Positions 34,689 to 43,711 are shown, counted from the stretch's first letter. The stretch is DNA of 64,000 nt from Variovorax paradoxus (GCA_016806145.1 CP063166.1:2232001-2296000), one strand, 5' to 3'. Made by a program: numbers and translations. The notes: generated by a model not told the origin, from the letters alone.

Positions 34689-35804
34689 TCAGGCGTGGGC
34701 TGGGGAAGAGGGTGGCGCATCGCCGAGGCGGCTGCGCAGGTGGTCGAAGGCATCGCTCCATTGCGCGTGCCAGTCGCGGCGCTGCGTCTCGTCGATCCAG
34801 GCGCCGTCGAGGCCGTTGAGCATGAAGCCGCGCAGGTCGTCGAGGCCGAAGCCGAAGTCGCGCACCATCATCAGCCAGGCCTGCGTGGGCGTGACCTTGT
34901 GCAGGGTCGGGTCGTCGGTGTTGGGATGGATGCGCAGGCCCAGGCCCGGCATGCGGCGGATCGGATGGTCGAGCGCCCAGCGCTCGGGCGGCAGGGTGCG
35001 CAGGTAGTAGGAGTTGGTCGGCACCACGGTGAACAGCACGCCGCGCTCGGCGCATTCGCGCGCGAACTCGGGCGCGTCGACCACGGTGTAGCCATGGTCG
35101 ATGCGGTCCACGCGCAGCACGTCGAGCGCGGTGCGCACGTTGGTCCAGGGCATGCCGAACTCGCCGGCATGCGCGGTGGTGCGCAGGCCGACCTGCCGCG
35201 CGCGCGCATAGGCCTCGGTGAAGAGCTCGGGCGGGCGGTCGACCTCGCGGTAGTCGATGCCGATGCCGATCGCTTCGTCGCAGCGGTTCGCGGCCATCCA
35301 CTCGACCATCTCGAGCGCGGCCGCGGGCGAGGCCTCGCGGTCGATGGCGCCGATCAGCCGGCCGTCGATGCCGAACTGCTGCTTCGCGTCGCGGATCGCG
35401 CGCACGATCGCGCCTTGCGCGAGCGCATAGGGGATGCCCGACACCTGCACCGTGCCGGTCGGGTTCCACGAGAACTCGGCATGGCGCACGTTGTGCTGCG
35501 CCGCGTCCTGCAGGTATTCGAACGTGAGCTGGTGCAGGTCGTCGGGGCTGCGCACCAGCTCGGCGTCGAGCGCGCGCAGCACGCGCAGCACGCCCACGGG
35601 CTTCTCGCCGCGCGTGTAGAAGCCCTCGATCTCGTCGGCCGCCAGCGGCGAGCCGGCGCGCAGGTTGAGCTGCTTGAAGGTCTCGTGGCGCACGGTGCCG
35701 AACAGGTGGCAGTGCAGCTCGACCTTGGGAATGGCGCGCAGCAGGGCTTCGAGGTCGAAGCCCGGGGCGGCGGAAGACGGGCTGGCGGAGGGGCTGGCGG
35801 TCAT
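34689..35804 (-). CDS. Adenosine deaminase family protein
   Basis: A 371-residue TIM-barrel metal hydrolase. Zinc ligands and catalytic residues are visible: KVELHCHLFG (HxH), TTAHAGEFG (His, and catalytic Glu in HAGE), RIDHGYTVV and LRIHPNTDDPTLH with the Asp pair. These remove ammonia from adenosine, adenine or modified purines; the opening residues and FGTVRHETFKQL differ from the E. coli enzyme, so a related substrate is possible. The start is the ATG complementary to 35802-35804. It is first in an operon with the Bug protein and divergent from a LysR regulator, which probably controls it. Confidence 0.88.
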   Translation of the reverse strand: MTASPSASPSSAAPGFDLEALLRAIPKVELHCHLFGTVRHETFKQLNLRAGSPLAADEIEGFYTRGEKPVGVLRVLRALDAELVRSPDDLHQLTFEYLQDAAQHNVRHAEFSWNPTGTVQVSGIPYALAQGAIVRAIRDAKQQFGIDGRLIGAIDREASPAAALEMVEWMAANRCDEAIGIGIDYREVDRPPELFTEAYARARQVGLRTTAHAGEFGMPWTNVRTALDVLRVDRIDHGYTVVDAPEFARECAERGVLFTVVPTNSYYLRTLPPERWALDHPIRRMPGLGLRIHPNTDDPTLHKVTPTQAWLMMVRDFGFGLDDLRGFMLNGLDGAWIDETQRRDWHAQWSDAFDHLRSRLGDAPPSSPAHA

Positions 35805-35880
35805 GCGGGCCAGTCTAGTGAGGGCGAGGCGATAAGGAAAATTTTGAATTTCTATAATTTGATTCGCCCGATCTATAAGC
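35805..35880. promoter_or_regulatory. Divergent promoter region between adenosine deaminase and LysR genes
   Basis: A 76-base gap containing a strikingly AT-rich core (about 35830-35865). A perfect TATAAT (35853-35858) is placed as a -10 element for the LysR gene, 22 bases before its ATG. LysR regulators normally bind such shared regions and control both directions. Confidence 0.5.
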
Positions 35881-36900
35881 ATGGCCACCTCTTCGCGCGT
35901 TCCCAAGCCCTTGCCGGCGCCCGAACCGGCCGCGTCCTCGCTGCCGCTGCGCGCGCTCACGTTGCGCCAGCTGCAGTGCTTCTCGGTGCTGGTCGAGGAG
36001 GCGCACTTCGGCCGTGCCGCGCGGCGGCTGGCCATCACGCAGCCCGCGCTCAGCAATGCGATCAAGCAGGTCGAGAAGCTGCTGGGCGCGCAACTGCTCA
36101 CGCGCTCCACGCACCGCGTCGAGCTCACGCCGCTGGGCGCCGAGGTGCTGGCGCGCACCGACTTCCTGGTCCACACGGTCGAGGTGGCGCTGCGCGACAT
36201 CGAGAGCACGGTGCGGCGCGGCCGTGCCTTCGTGCGCATCGGCGTGATCCCCTCGGCCGCCGCGCGCGTGGCCGCGGCCGCGAGCGAGTTCGCGGCGGCG
36301 CATGCCGAGCGCCTCGGCGAAGTCGAACTGTCGTGGCGCGACGCGCCCTCGACAGCGTTGCTCGCCGAGCTGCGCAACGGCCAGCTCGACATGGCCGTGG
36401 CCGCCATCACCGAGCCGCCGGGTGGGCTCGAATGCGTGGACCTGTTCCGCGACCCACTGGTGCTGGTGGTGCGGCGCGACCATGCGCTGGCCGCGGCCGG
36501 TGAGACCGAATGGGAGCGGATCGGCCGCGAGCGGCTGGTGCTGTTCGAGAGCGGCAGCATGCCGGCGCTCGGCAATCCCGCGCGCGCCCAGTTCGCGCAG
36601 GGGCTCGAGCCCTTGCGCGTGAGCTATTCCGAAACCCTCTATGCGCTGGTGCGCGGCGGCCAGGCGCTCGGGCTGATGCCGCGCCTGTACACGGCCTCGC
36701 TGCGCGATCCCGAACTGGTCGTGCTGGCGCTGTCGAAGCCGCGCATCGAACGCCGCGTGGTGCTGGCCTATCTGCCCGGGCCGATGCGCAACGTGGCGGC
36801 GCAGGCGCTGATCGACTTCCTGCGCGAGCGCCTGCCGCAGGCCGGCGAAAGGCCGGTTCGGCGGGTCGCGAAAGCTTCGCGTGCCCACCGAAAACCGTAG
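35881..36900 (+). CDS. LysR family transcriptional regulator
   Basis: A 339-residue regulator. The winged helix is LTLRQLQCFSVLVEEAHFGRAARRLAITQPALSNAIKQVEKLLGAQLLTRSTHRVELTPLGAEVL, preceded by a Pro/Ala-rich tail of about 25 residues. The effector domain begins at VRIGVIPSAAARVAA and includes LRNGQLDMAVAAI and LVLVVRRDHALAAAG. It is transcribed away from the adenosine deaminase/Bug pair and is its probable regulator. The effector may be a purine-related compound; that is only inferred from the neighbour. Confidence 0.93.
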   Translation: MATSSRVPKPLPAPEPAASSLPLRALTLRQLQCFSVLVEEAHFGRAARRLAITQPALSNAIKQVEKLLGAQLLTRSTHRVELTPLGAEVLARTDFLVHTVEVALRDIESTVRRGRAFVRIGVIPSAAARVAAAASEFAAAHAERLGEVELSWRDAPSTALLAELRNGQLDMAVAAITEPPGGLECVDLFRDPLVLVVRRDHALAAAGETEWERIGRERLVLFESGSMPALGNPARAQFAQGLEPLRVSYSETLYALVRGGQALGLMPRLYTASLRDPELVVLALSKPRIERRVVLAYLPGPMRNVAAQALIDFLRERLPQAGERPVRRVAKASRAHRKP

Positions 36901-36980
36901 TGCTCAGTGCTCGGAATATCGTTGTAAAGGTTAACGAATTGTCTCCCGCGTGAGGTATCTGCCGCTAAGATTTCCCGGTC

Positions 36981-37340
36981 ATGTCTCGCCCGCTCATCGC
37001 GCTCGTCCTCGCGGTCCTTCTGTGCTGTCAGGCCGTGGTGGTGTTCGCGCAGATCCTCGTCGAGGCAGGCATGCATCGCGACCTCGTGGCGCAGACGCTG
37101 TGGTCCGATGCCTCGGCCTCCCCCGATGACTATCAGCGCGGCGCGGGCACGTCCGTCTCCGCTTCGGCCGCCGCCGACGACACGGACATCGGCCACGGCA
37201 TCGAGATCCTGTTCGAGGGCTACGTGCTCGAACTGATCGTGTTGCCCGTGGCGCTGCCGCGCTCCTTCGCCTTCTTCTCCTCCAAGACCTTCTTCGCGCC
37301 GCCCAAGCGGCCGCCGCGCCTTTCCTCCGTCCTCGCCTAG
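36981..37340 (+). CDS. Small exported or membrane protein of unknown function
   Basis: A 119-residue protein starting MSRPLIALVLAVLLCCQAVVVFAQ, a clear signal peptide or signal anchor. The mature part is acidic in the middle (DDYQRG, ADDTDIGHG), has a second hydrophobic stretch (GYVLELIVLPVALP) and ends in a basic Pro/Lys-rich tail (KTFFAPPKRPPRLSS). It matches no family I recognise. It stands between the LysR gene and the beta-hydroxylase-like gene, 137 bases before the latter, and could be the first gene of that operon. Composition and signal argue for a real gene. Confidence 0.55.
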   Translation: MSRPLIALVLAVLLCCQAVVVFAQILVEAGMHRDLVAQTLWSDASASPDDYQRGAGTSVSASAAADDTDIGHGIEILFEGYVLELIVLPVALPRSFAFFSSKTFFAPPKRPPRLSSVLA

Positions 37341-37477
37341 GTCCGGCTTCGTGCCCGGACCGCGCTGCCGCTTCGGCGTGCAGCGCCCGCGCAGCCATTG
37401 CGCATCGCCCGCCGCGCGCGGGCCGGCGCCACCGTTCGCGGTGGCCATCCATCCAGAGGAACCGAGGAGAGAGAGCC

Positions 37478-38122
37478 GTGAAGCATTCCAAGGACGTCAT
37501 GTTCGCCCGGCTGGCGAACTTCAAGATCGACATCGACGCGCTGCGCGCGCATTTCCTGGACCATGTGAAGACGCTGCCGTCGACGCCCTACCGCGACAAC
37601 CGCGTCGACTACATCGGTTGGGCGGTGACCAGCCGCGATGGCACGCTGATCGACGGCATCCGCCGCATCAATCCCAATGCCGCCATGCCCAGCCGCGGCA
37701 CGCAACCCACCGATGCCTGCTCGGGCAGCCTCGCCGAGGTGATGGGCGCGCTGTCCGCGCTCGGCCTCAAGCCCTTTCGCGCGCGCATCATGCAGCTCGA
37801 GAGCGAAGGCGACGAGATGCCGCTGCACACCGACGCCGTGCGCGAGGCCTGGCGCCTGCACGTGCCGATCGTCACCAACCCCAACTGCTTCTTCGAATGG
37901 CAGCGCGCCGACGGCAGCATCGAGAGCGTGCACCTGCCGGCCGACGGTTCGGCCTGGCTGGTGCGCGTGGACGTGCACCACCGCGCCGTCAACCGCAGCA
38001 ACCAGCCCTCGAGCCGGGCCCACCTGCTGATGAGCCTGGAGACGCCGCCGCCGATCGGCATGCTGACCACCCCCTGGCTGCCGGTGGTGCGCGAGGCCGA
38101 AGCCGTCGCGCTGGCGGCTTGA
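37478..38122 (+). CDS. Aspartyl/asparaginyl beta-hydroxylase-like 2-oxoglutarate oxygenase
   Basis: A 214-residue cupin-type oxygenase. The first iron ligands form HTD in EGDEMPLHTDAVREAWRLHVPIVTNP, and the distal His lies in VRVDVHHRAVNRS; the Arg after it fits the 2-oxoglutarate site. Between them, NCFFEWQRADG is typical of the Asp_Arg_Hydrox group. Family members hydroxylate Asp/Asn in peptides or free amino-acid derivatives. The gene is three bases ahead of the glycosyltransferase-like gene, opening a tight operon with HAD, kinase and nucleotidyltransferase genes. The target is unknown; a peptide or amino-acid moiety of a glycoconjugate is a reasonable guess. Confidence 0.85.
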   Translation: MKHSKDVMFARLANFKIDIDALRAHFLDHVKTLPSTPYRDNRVDYIGWAVTSRDGTLIDGIRRINPNAAMPSRGTQPTDACSGSLAEVMGALSALGLKPFRARIMQLESEGDEMPLHTDAVREAWRLHVPIVTNPNCFFEWQRADGSIESVHLPADGSAWLVRVDVHHRAVNRSNQPSSRAHLLMSLETPPPIGMLTTPWLPVVREAEAVALAA

Positions 38123-38125
38123 GCG

Positions 38126-39919
38126 ATGTGGCGGGAAGAAGCGCCCTCCGAAGCGATCGCCACCGAGGCATGGAGCTCGGTCGCCGACATGGACGCCACG
38201 CTGGCGGCCTTCGCGCGCGCGGACCAGCATGAGCTGAGCCTGTATCGGCTGCGCCGCGCCCTCGGCGAGGGCCATGCGTTCGAGAAGGACATCGCGCTGC
38301 GCTACCACGAGGCGCTCGTGCTGTCGGGCAACGTCGCGGCGGCGCTCGAGCTGCGCGCCGGCGAGGTCTGGGCGCGCCACTTTCCCGCCCAGGGCGTGAT
38401 GGATGCGAGCGCGGTGCAGATGATCGCGGGCCAGATCGATGGCCATGCGGCACGGCTGGGCCAGGTCCTCGAGGCCTTTCCTTTCGCCTTCGCGAGTTTC
38501 CTCGCGGGCCTCAAGCGGCACCAGGGCGCGAGCTACCGCAGCCTGGCCGGCGTGGCCCGGCCGCTGTTCGAGCATCGCGCCTTCGCCGACCCGCGCGATC
38601 GCACCGCGCTGATGCTCGCGGTCGAGGGCTTCCGCGGCTATGGCGAGGACCTGCGGCGCGAGATGCTGGTCGAACTCTTCCAGAGCTGCGACCACGAGAC
38701 GCTGTGCCGCTTCTTCCAGAGCGTGCTGCCGGCGAACGGCGCGCTGCTGCGCGCCTTCGCGAACGATCTGCTGGACGACCCGCAGGGCCTGCGCTGTCTC
38801 AGCGACGCGGCGATCTGCCGGCTGCTGATCCTCGGCTACGGCCTGTTCGACGAAGCGCTGTACGAACGCATCCTCGCGCAGGTGCGCAGCCTGCCGCCGG
38901 CCGAGGGCGGCAAGCAGGCGAGGCAGGCACGCGCGAGCGCGAGGATCGCGCGCGCCTTCGAATCGGGCGCGGCGCGGTCCGATGCAACCGCGCCGGCCAC
39001 CGGCGCGCCGCTGCGCATCGCCGTGTGCGTGTCGGGCCAGATGCGCGGCTACGCGGCCGCCTTCCAGACCTGGAAGCACCTGGGCCTGGACGGCCACCAA
39101 GTGAAGTACTTCGTCCATACCTGGGAGGACACGGGCTGGCGCTTTCCCGATCCGATGTCGGGCAACGGCGTGGACCGGATCTTCAAGTTCGCGCCCTTCG
39201 CCGAGGCCTACCGGCAGGCCGGCTTCCGCTACGGGCTGGCCGCGATGAAGAAGGCCTATCCGAACTTCTTCGCCAGGCTCGAGGTGTCGTCGACGCTCGG
39301 CGAAGCGGACCTGCGCGCGGTGTACGGCACCGATGCGGTGGTGGCGATCGAGAACCACCGGCGGCCCGAGTTCGAGCACGACACGAACAACCAGCTCAAG
39401 ATGTTCTACAAGATCCAGGAAGCGCACCGCCTGATGCTGCAGGACGGTGGCGACTACGACCTGGTGATCCGCATCCGGCCCGACCGCGCCTTCCGCGCCG
39501 GCACGGCCGCGCCCGACTGGGCCGGCATGGCCGAGGCCTGCCGCCGCCAGCGGGTGCTGTTCTTCAACCACCTCGCCGTGACCAAGACGCTGTATGCCGG
39601 CGACCAGTTCGCGGTCGGCTCGCCCGAAGCCATGGGCTGCTATGCCAACACGCTGGGGCTGCAGACCCAGGCGATCCGCGAGAACTGGTTCGGCTTTCCG
39701 AAGCGGCTGCGTTCGCACTGTTCGCTCGCGCATGCGCTGCTGTTCCAGGGCGTGCGGCGGCGGCCGCTCGAGCACATCCATGCCGTCGAGGCCGTGCCCG
39801 CCGCCGCCTATGGCCGCGGCGAGCTGCGCGCGATGCTGTCGGCCGACCTGCCCGCGGGCCCGGTCAGCGAGATGGACCGCCTGCTGTGGAACGCCCTGGC
39901 CGGCGCGGCGCCGCGGTGA
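38126..39919 (+). CDS. Two-domain putative glycosyltransferase
   Basis: A 597-residue protein. Residues 1-280 are helical, Ala/Leu-rich and without recognised motif. From residue about 293 it resembles a bacterial surface-polysaccharide glycosyltransferase-like family: LRIAVCVSGQMRGYAAAFQTWKHLG, VKYFVHTWEDTGWR, FEHDTNNQLKMFYKIQEAHRLM, YDLVIRIRPDRAF, and FFNHLAVTKTLYAGDQFAVGSPEAM. The DLVIRIRPD block probably serves as the nucleotide-sugar/metal site. It has no membrane segment. The start follows the oxygenase stop by three bases and the stop overlaps the peptidase start, so it is translationally embedded in the operon. The function as a transferase is inferred from the C-terminal half only. 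Confidence 0.65.
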   Translation: MWREEAPSEAIATEAWSSVADMDATLAAFARADQHELSLYRLRRALGEGHAFEKDIALRYHEALVLSGNVAAALELRAGEVWARHFPAQGVMDASAVQMIAGQIDGHAARLGQVLEAFPFAFASFLAGLKRHQGASYRSLAGVARPLFEHRAFADPRDRTALMLAVEGFRGYGEDLRREMLVELFQSCDHETLCRFFQSVLPANGALLRAFANDLLDDPQGLRCLSDAAICRLLILGYGLFDEALYERILAQVRSLPPAEGGKQARQARASARIARAFESGAARSDATAPATGAPLRIAVCVSGQMRGYAAAFQTWKHLGLDGHQVKYFVHTWEDTGWRFPDPMSGNGVDRIFKFAPFAEAYRQAGFRYGLAAMKKAYPNFFARLEVSSTLGEADLRAVYGTDAVVAIENHRRPEFEHDTNNQLKMFYKIQEAHRLMLQDGGDYDLVIRIRPDRAFRAGTAAPDWAGMAEACRRQRVLFFNHLAVTKTLYAGDQFAVGSPEAMGCYANTLGLQTQAIRENWFGFPKRLRSHCSLAHALLFQGVRRRPLEHIHAVEAVPAAAYGRGELRAMLSADLPAGPVSEMDRLLWNALAGAAPR

Positions 39920-41046
39920 CACGGGTGCGTCGCATGCAGGCCGTGCTGGCCCTGTCGGTGCTGTGGGGCCTGTTCCTTGGCTTGCTGCCGGGCGCGGCGC
40001 GCGCGCAGGACCAGGCCGACCGCGAACCGGGCCTGCAGCAGGGGCCCGAAGGCGCGGGTTGCCGCGTCTCGAAGAACGCGCACCGGCTGGCGCTGACGCA
40101 GCGCCACGAGTTCAACGGCATCCGCGTCTTCTATGCGCTCGACGGACCGCATGCGCTCTACACCGGCGTCGACCTCAACGGCAATGGCGTGCCCGACATG
40201 GTCGAGGACGCCGCGCTGCACCTGGACACCGTGCGCCGCATCTACCTGGCCAACGGCTTTCGCGATCCGCTGCGCAGCCCGCGCTTCCGCCAGGCCGAGA
40301 CCATCGACATCGACCTGCTGAACTTCGATGCCTACAGCCCCGGCGTCGCGGACAAGCGCGGGCTCGCGTTCTCGGCCGTGATCCGCTACCCCGACAGCCG
40401 CGCGCGCGCCGACCGCTGCGCGCTCTCGATGGCGATCAACTCGGCGCTCGCGGGCAACCACGAGCGGGTGAAGGACTACCTGATCCCGCACGAGCTGTTC
40501 CACCTGTTCCAGTACGGCCACGCGATGTTCCGCGCCAGCTGGTACCTCGAGGGCATGGCGAAGTGGGCCGAGTGGGTGACGCTGGCCGAGAACCGCCGCA
40601 ACGCCACCTTGTGGAGCACGCCGCTGCCGGCCACGCCCACCGAACTGCGCGCGCGCGTGTTCGCCAATCCCAATCCCTACGACGTGCGGCATTTCTGGAA
40701 CCGGCTGGCCGAGCTCGCCAAGGCCGGCGAACCGCCGATGGCCATGCCCGAAGAGCTGCGCGCGCGCCGCTTCGCCGATGGCAGCCCCGTGGTGCGCGAC
40801 GAGATCTGGCGCGGCCATGCGCTGATGCTGCGCATCCTGCAGGCGCTGGGCGAGGAGACCGAGGCCGTCGCGCGCGAGCGCGGTCTGCCGCCGTACCAGT
40901 GGCCCGATGCCGACCAGCGCGACACGGCGCACAACCCGCGGCTCATGCGCGTGGTGCAGCGCGCGGTGGCCGCCGCCGGCATACGCAACAACGACGAGAT
41001 CGCGCGCTTCCTGGCGATCGACCCGGCCGCCGCGAACCGGAATTAG
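39916..41046 (+). CDS. Secreted zinc metallopeptidase-like protein with calcium-binding loop
   Basis: A 376-residue exported protein starting at GTG 39916 (GTGA overlap with the previous stop) or ATG 39934. The signal peptide ends near GAARAQD. A D-x-N-x-N-G-x-x-D loop, GVDLNGNGVPDMVEDA, is like the calcium loops of EF-hand or thrombospondin-type repeats. The metal site HELFHLFQYG fits HExxH, with a Glu-containing helix (YLEGMAKWAEWV) a short distance on that could supply the third ligand. A protease acting outside the cytoplasm is expected. Its place in the middle of a sugar-nucleotide operon is unexpected. Confidence 0.75.
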   Translation: MTRVRRMQAVLALSVLWGLFLGLLPGAARAQDQADREPGLQQGPEGAGCRVSKNAHRLALTQRHEFNGIRVFYALDGPHALYTGVDLNGNGVPDMVEDAALHLDTVRRIYLANGFRDPLRSPRFRQAETIDIDLLNFDAYSPGVADKRGLAFSAVIRYPDSRARADRCALSMAINSALAGNHERVKDYLIPHELFHLFQYGHAMFRASWYLEGMAKWAEWVTLAENRRNATLWSTPLPATPTELRARVFANPNPYDVRHFWNRLAELAKAGEPPMAMPEELRARRFADGSPVVRDEIWRGHALMLRILQALGEETEAVARERGLPPYQWPDADQRDTAHNPRLMRVVQRAVAAAGIRNNDEIARFLAIDPAAANRN

Positions 41047-41057
41047 AGGAGCCCCGC

Positions 41058-41429
41058 TTGAAACGCCTGATCTTCGACCTGGACCACACGCTGTGCGTGG
41101 CGGAACAGAAGGACTACCCCAATGCCCGCCCGCGCGAGGACATGATCGAGCGGCTGCGCAGCTACCGCGAGCAGGGATTCGCGATCTCGATCTACACCAG
41201 CCGCAACGTCAACAGCTTCGGCGGCAACGTCGGCCGCATCAACGCCCACACGCTGCCGATCATCATCGACTGGCTGGCCCGTCACGACGTGCCCTACGAC
41301 GAGATCCACGTCGGCAAGCCCTGGTGCGGCGAGGAGGGCTTCTACGTCGACGACCGCGCGATCCGACCGTCGGAGTTCCTCAAGTACAGCCGCGAGGAGA
41401 TCGACCGGCTGCTGGAGCACGAGAAGTGA
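41058..41429 (+). CDS. HAD-superfamily phosphatase-like protein
   Basis: A 123-residue minimal HAD protein beginning at TTG 41058, which has an AGAGGAG site seven bases upstream. Motif I is LIFDLDHTLCV (nucleophile Asp and acid/base Asp), motif II is the Ser in ISIYTSRN, and motif IV is FYVDDRAI with a Lys from VGKPWCG. Cap-less small HADs of this form accompany capsule and sugar-phosphate gene sets and remove phosphate from sugar or alcohol phosphates. The stop overlaps the following GTG start by four bases. Confidence 0.85.
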   Translation: MKRLIFDLDHTLCVAEQKDYPNARPREDMIERLRSYREQGFAISIYTSRNVNSFGGNVGRINAHTLPIIIDWLARHDVPYDEIHVGKPWCGEEGFYVDDRAIRPSEFLKYSREEIDRLLEHEK

Positions 41430-42991
41430 TCGTCGTCACCTCGGCGGCCTACGTCGACTCCGAGCTGCAGTCGGAGTTCGGCCGCCTGCCGCCGGCCTTC
41501 CTGCCGGTGGCCAACCATCGGCTGTTCGTGCACCAGGCCGAGCTGCTGGCGCGGCATTTCCCGGGCGAGCCGATCTATCTCTCGCTGCCCGAGAGCCATG
41601 CCGTCTCGCACCGCGACGCGCAGGCGCTCGAAGCGCATGCGATCCAGGTGCTGCGCGTGCCCGACGGGCTCACGCTGGCCGATTCGCTGCTGTTCTCGAT
41701 CAACACCATCGGCCGCTACGGCGACGGCATGCGGCTGCTGCTGGGCGACACGCTGATCAGCGACCTGCCGACCGGCTGGGACTGCCTGAGCGTGGCCGAG
41801 TCGGCCGACGACTACGACTGGCAGGTGGACCACGGCACGGAGACCGCGGTGCGCGTGTGGTGCGGCTACTTCGCGTTCCAGTCGGTCAGCCGGCTCGCCA
41901 AATGCCTGGTGGCCGCGCGCGGCTCGTTCGAGCGCGCGGTCTCGGCCTACGACGAGGCCTGCTACCTGCAGCGCGTGCAGACCGCGCAGTGGTCGGACTT
42001 CGGCCACGTCAACACCTTCTACCGCTCGCGCGCGCGCATCACCACGCAGCGCGCGTTCAACGACCTCGCCATCGGCGACCGGCGCGTGCGCAAGACCGGT
42101 TGCCAGCCGCGTAAGCTCGAGGCCGAGGCGCGCTGGTTCGACGCACTGCCGCCGCGGTTGCGCGTGTATGCGCCGCAGCTGCTCGACCGCGGCGCGGTCG
42201 AGGACGGGGGCGGCGGCTATGGCTACGAACTCGAGTACCTGTGCATGGCGCCGCTCAACGAGCTCTACGTGCACGGCCGCAACTCCACGGCCTTCTGGTC
42301 GCGCGTGTTCAGGCACCTGGCCGACTGGCTGGCGGCCTGCCAGACGGCCATGCCGCTGGGCGAGCGCGAGTGCCAGGCGGTGGCGCAGGACAGCCGCGGC
42401 ATGCTGGGCGACAAGACGCGCGCGCGGCTCGATGCCTATGCAACTGCGAGCGGCATGAGCCTGTCGGCGCCCACGCGGCTCAACGGGCGCGCGCTGCCCT
42501 CGCTGGCCGAGATCGTCGAGCGCTGCCTCGAGACCGCGGCGCGCGTGCCGCTGGTGCCGGGCGTGATGCATGGCGACCTGTGCTTCAGCAACATCCTGTT
42601 CGACACCCGCTCGGACTGCATCAAGCTGATCGATCCGCGCGGCCTCAATTTCCGCGACGAGCCGCGGCTCGTCGGCGACCTGCGCTACGACCTCGCCAAG
42701 CTCGCGCATTCGGTGCTGGGCCTGTACGACTACATCGTGGCCGACGCCTTCGAGATCGACGACGGGACGGGGCTGGATTTCCGCCTGCGCATCCATGCCG
42801 ACGAGGACGTGGCCGCGATCCAGAAGCTGTTCGCGGCGCTGCCGCTGCTCAACGGCATGACCGCGCGCCACGTGGCGCCGATCACTGTGCTGTTGTTCCT
42901 GTCGATGCTGCCGCTGCACCAGGACGCGCCGCGCCGCCAGCGCGCGATGCTGGCCAATGCGCTGCGCCTTTACGAACAGATGGAGCACTGA
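41426..42991 (+). CDS. Nucleotidyltransferase-like / APH-kinase-like fusion protein
   Basis: A 521-residue protein starting at GTG 41426. Residues 1-215 resemble a degenerate nucleotidyltransferase (VIVVTSAAYVDSE, LPPAFLPVANHRLFVHQAELL, RLLLGDTLISDLP). The C-terminal 300 residues have an aminoglycoside/choline-kinase fold: YELEYLCMAPLNELYVHG, the catalytic loop VMHGDLCFSNILFD and the metal-binding IKLIDPRG, followed by GDLRYDLAKLAHSVLG. A kinase joined to a nucleotidyltransferase recalls LicA/LicC activation of choline: phosphorylate an alcohol, then attach CMP. The N-terminal half may be inactive, since a classical GxGxR loop is not seen. The neighbouring gene supplies an intact-looking nucleotidyltransferase. 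Confidence 0.75.
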   Translation: MIVVTSAAYVDSELQSEFGRLPPAFLPVANHRLFVHQAELLARHFPGEPIYLSLPESHAVSHRDAQALEAHAIQVLRVPDGLTLADSLLFSINTIGRYGDGMRLLLGDTLISDLPTGWDCLSVAESADDYDWQVDHGTETAVRVWCGYFAFQSVSRLAKCLVAARGSFERAVSAYDEACYLQRVQTAQWSDFGHVNTFYRSRARITTQRAFNDLAIGDRRVRKTGCQPRKLEAEARWFDALPPRLRVYAPQLLDRGAVEDGGGGYGYELEYLCMAPLNELYVHGRNSTAFWSRVFRHLADWLAACQTAMPLGERECQAVAQDSRGMLGDKTRARLDAYATASGMSLSAPTRLNGRALPSLAEIVERCLETAARVPLVPGVMHGDLCFSNILFDTRSDCIKLIDPRGLNFRDEPRLVGDLRYDLAKLAHSVLGLYDYIVADAFEIDDGTGLDFRLRIHADEDVAAIQKLFAALPLLNGMTARHVAPITVLLFLSMLPLHQDAPRRQRAMLANALRLYEQMEH

Positions 42992-42994
42992 GCG

Positions 42995-43711
42995 ATGTTC
43001 GTGATTCCGATGATGGGCAAGAGCCGCCGCTTCACCGAAGCCGGCTATGCGCTGCCCAAGTACCGGCTGCCGCTGCACGGGCGCACGGTGTTCTTCCATG
43101 TGGTGAAGTCCTTCGAGCGCTACTTCCAGGACGACCTGTTCCTGTTCGTGGTGCGGCGCGATCACGACGTGGTCGAGTTCCTGGTGCGCGAACTGCAGGC
43201 GCTGGGCGTCAAGTCCTTCCACATCGTCGAGCTCGACGGCGACACGCTGGGTCAGGCCGACTCGGTGCACCGCGGGCTGCAGGCGCTGCGCAGCGAGGAG
43301 GCGGTCTACGTCTTCAACATCGACACCATCCGGCCCGGTTTCCGCAAGTCGGCGCTGGCCGATGGCGCCGCGGGCTACCTCGAGGTGTTCGAGGGCGAGG
43401 GCGAGCACTGGTCCTTCGTCGAGCCCGGACCCGATCGCTCGGTGCTGCGCACCACCGAGAAGGAGCGCATCTCCAACCTGTGCAGCGACGGCCTCTACCA
43501 CTTCGCCGATGCGCGGGTCTTCGACGAGGCCTTCGAGCACCAGCAGCGCCACCAGCTGCTGACGCGCGGCGAGTACTACATCGCGCCTTGCTACAACGCG
43601 CTGATCGAGCGCGGCGCGCGCGTGGCCTACGAGCTGATCGGGCCCGAGCAGATCGTCTTCTGCGGCACGCCGCAGGAGTACGAAGCGGCGGTCGCCCGGC
43701 GCTGGGAATGA
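42995..43711 (+). CDS. Sugar/alcohol-phosphate nucleotidyltransferase
   Basis: A 238-residue protein of the NTP_transferase (GT-A-like) fold. The nucleotide loop is FVIPMMGKSRRFTEAGYALPKYRLPLHG, a variant of the GxGxR...PK signature. FLFVVRRDHDV, TLGQADSVHRGL and the metal-site VYVFNIDTIRP follow the family order. It should activate a phosphorylated small molecule as an NDP derivative. It begins three bases after the kinase fusion, making a joint pathway likely. Confidence 0.8.
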   Translation: MFVIPMMGKSRRFTEAGYALPKYRLPLHGRTVFFHVVKSFERYFQDDLFLFVVRRDHDVVEFLVRELQALGVKSFHIVELDGDTLGQADSVHRGLQALRSEEAVYVFNIDTIRPGFRKSALADGAAGYLEVFEGEGEHWSFVEPGPDRSVLRTTEKERISNLCSDGLYHFADARVFDEAFEHQQRHQLLTRGEYYIAPCYNALIERGARVAYELIGPEQIVFCGTPQEYEAAVARRWE

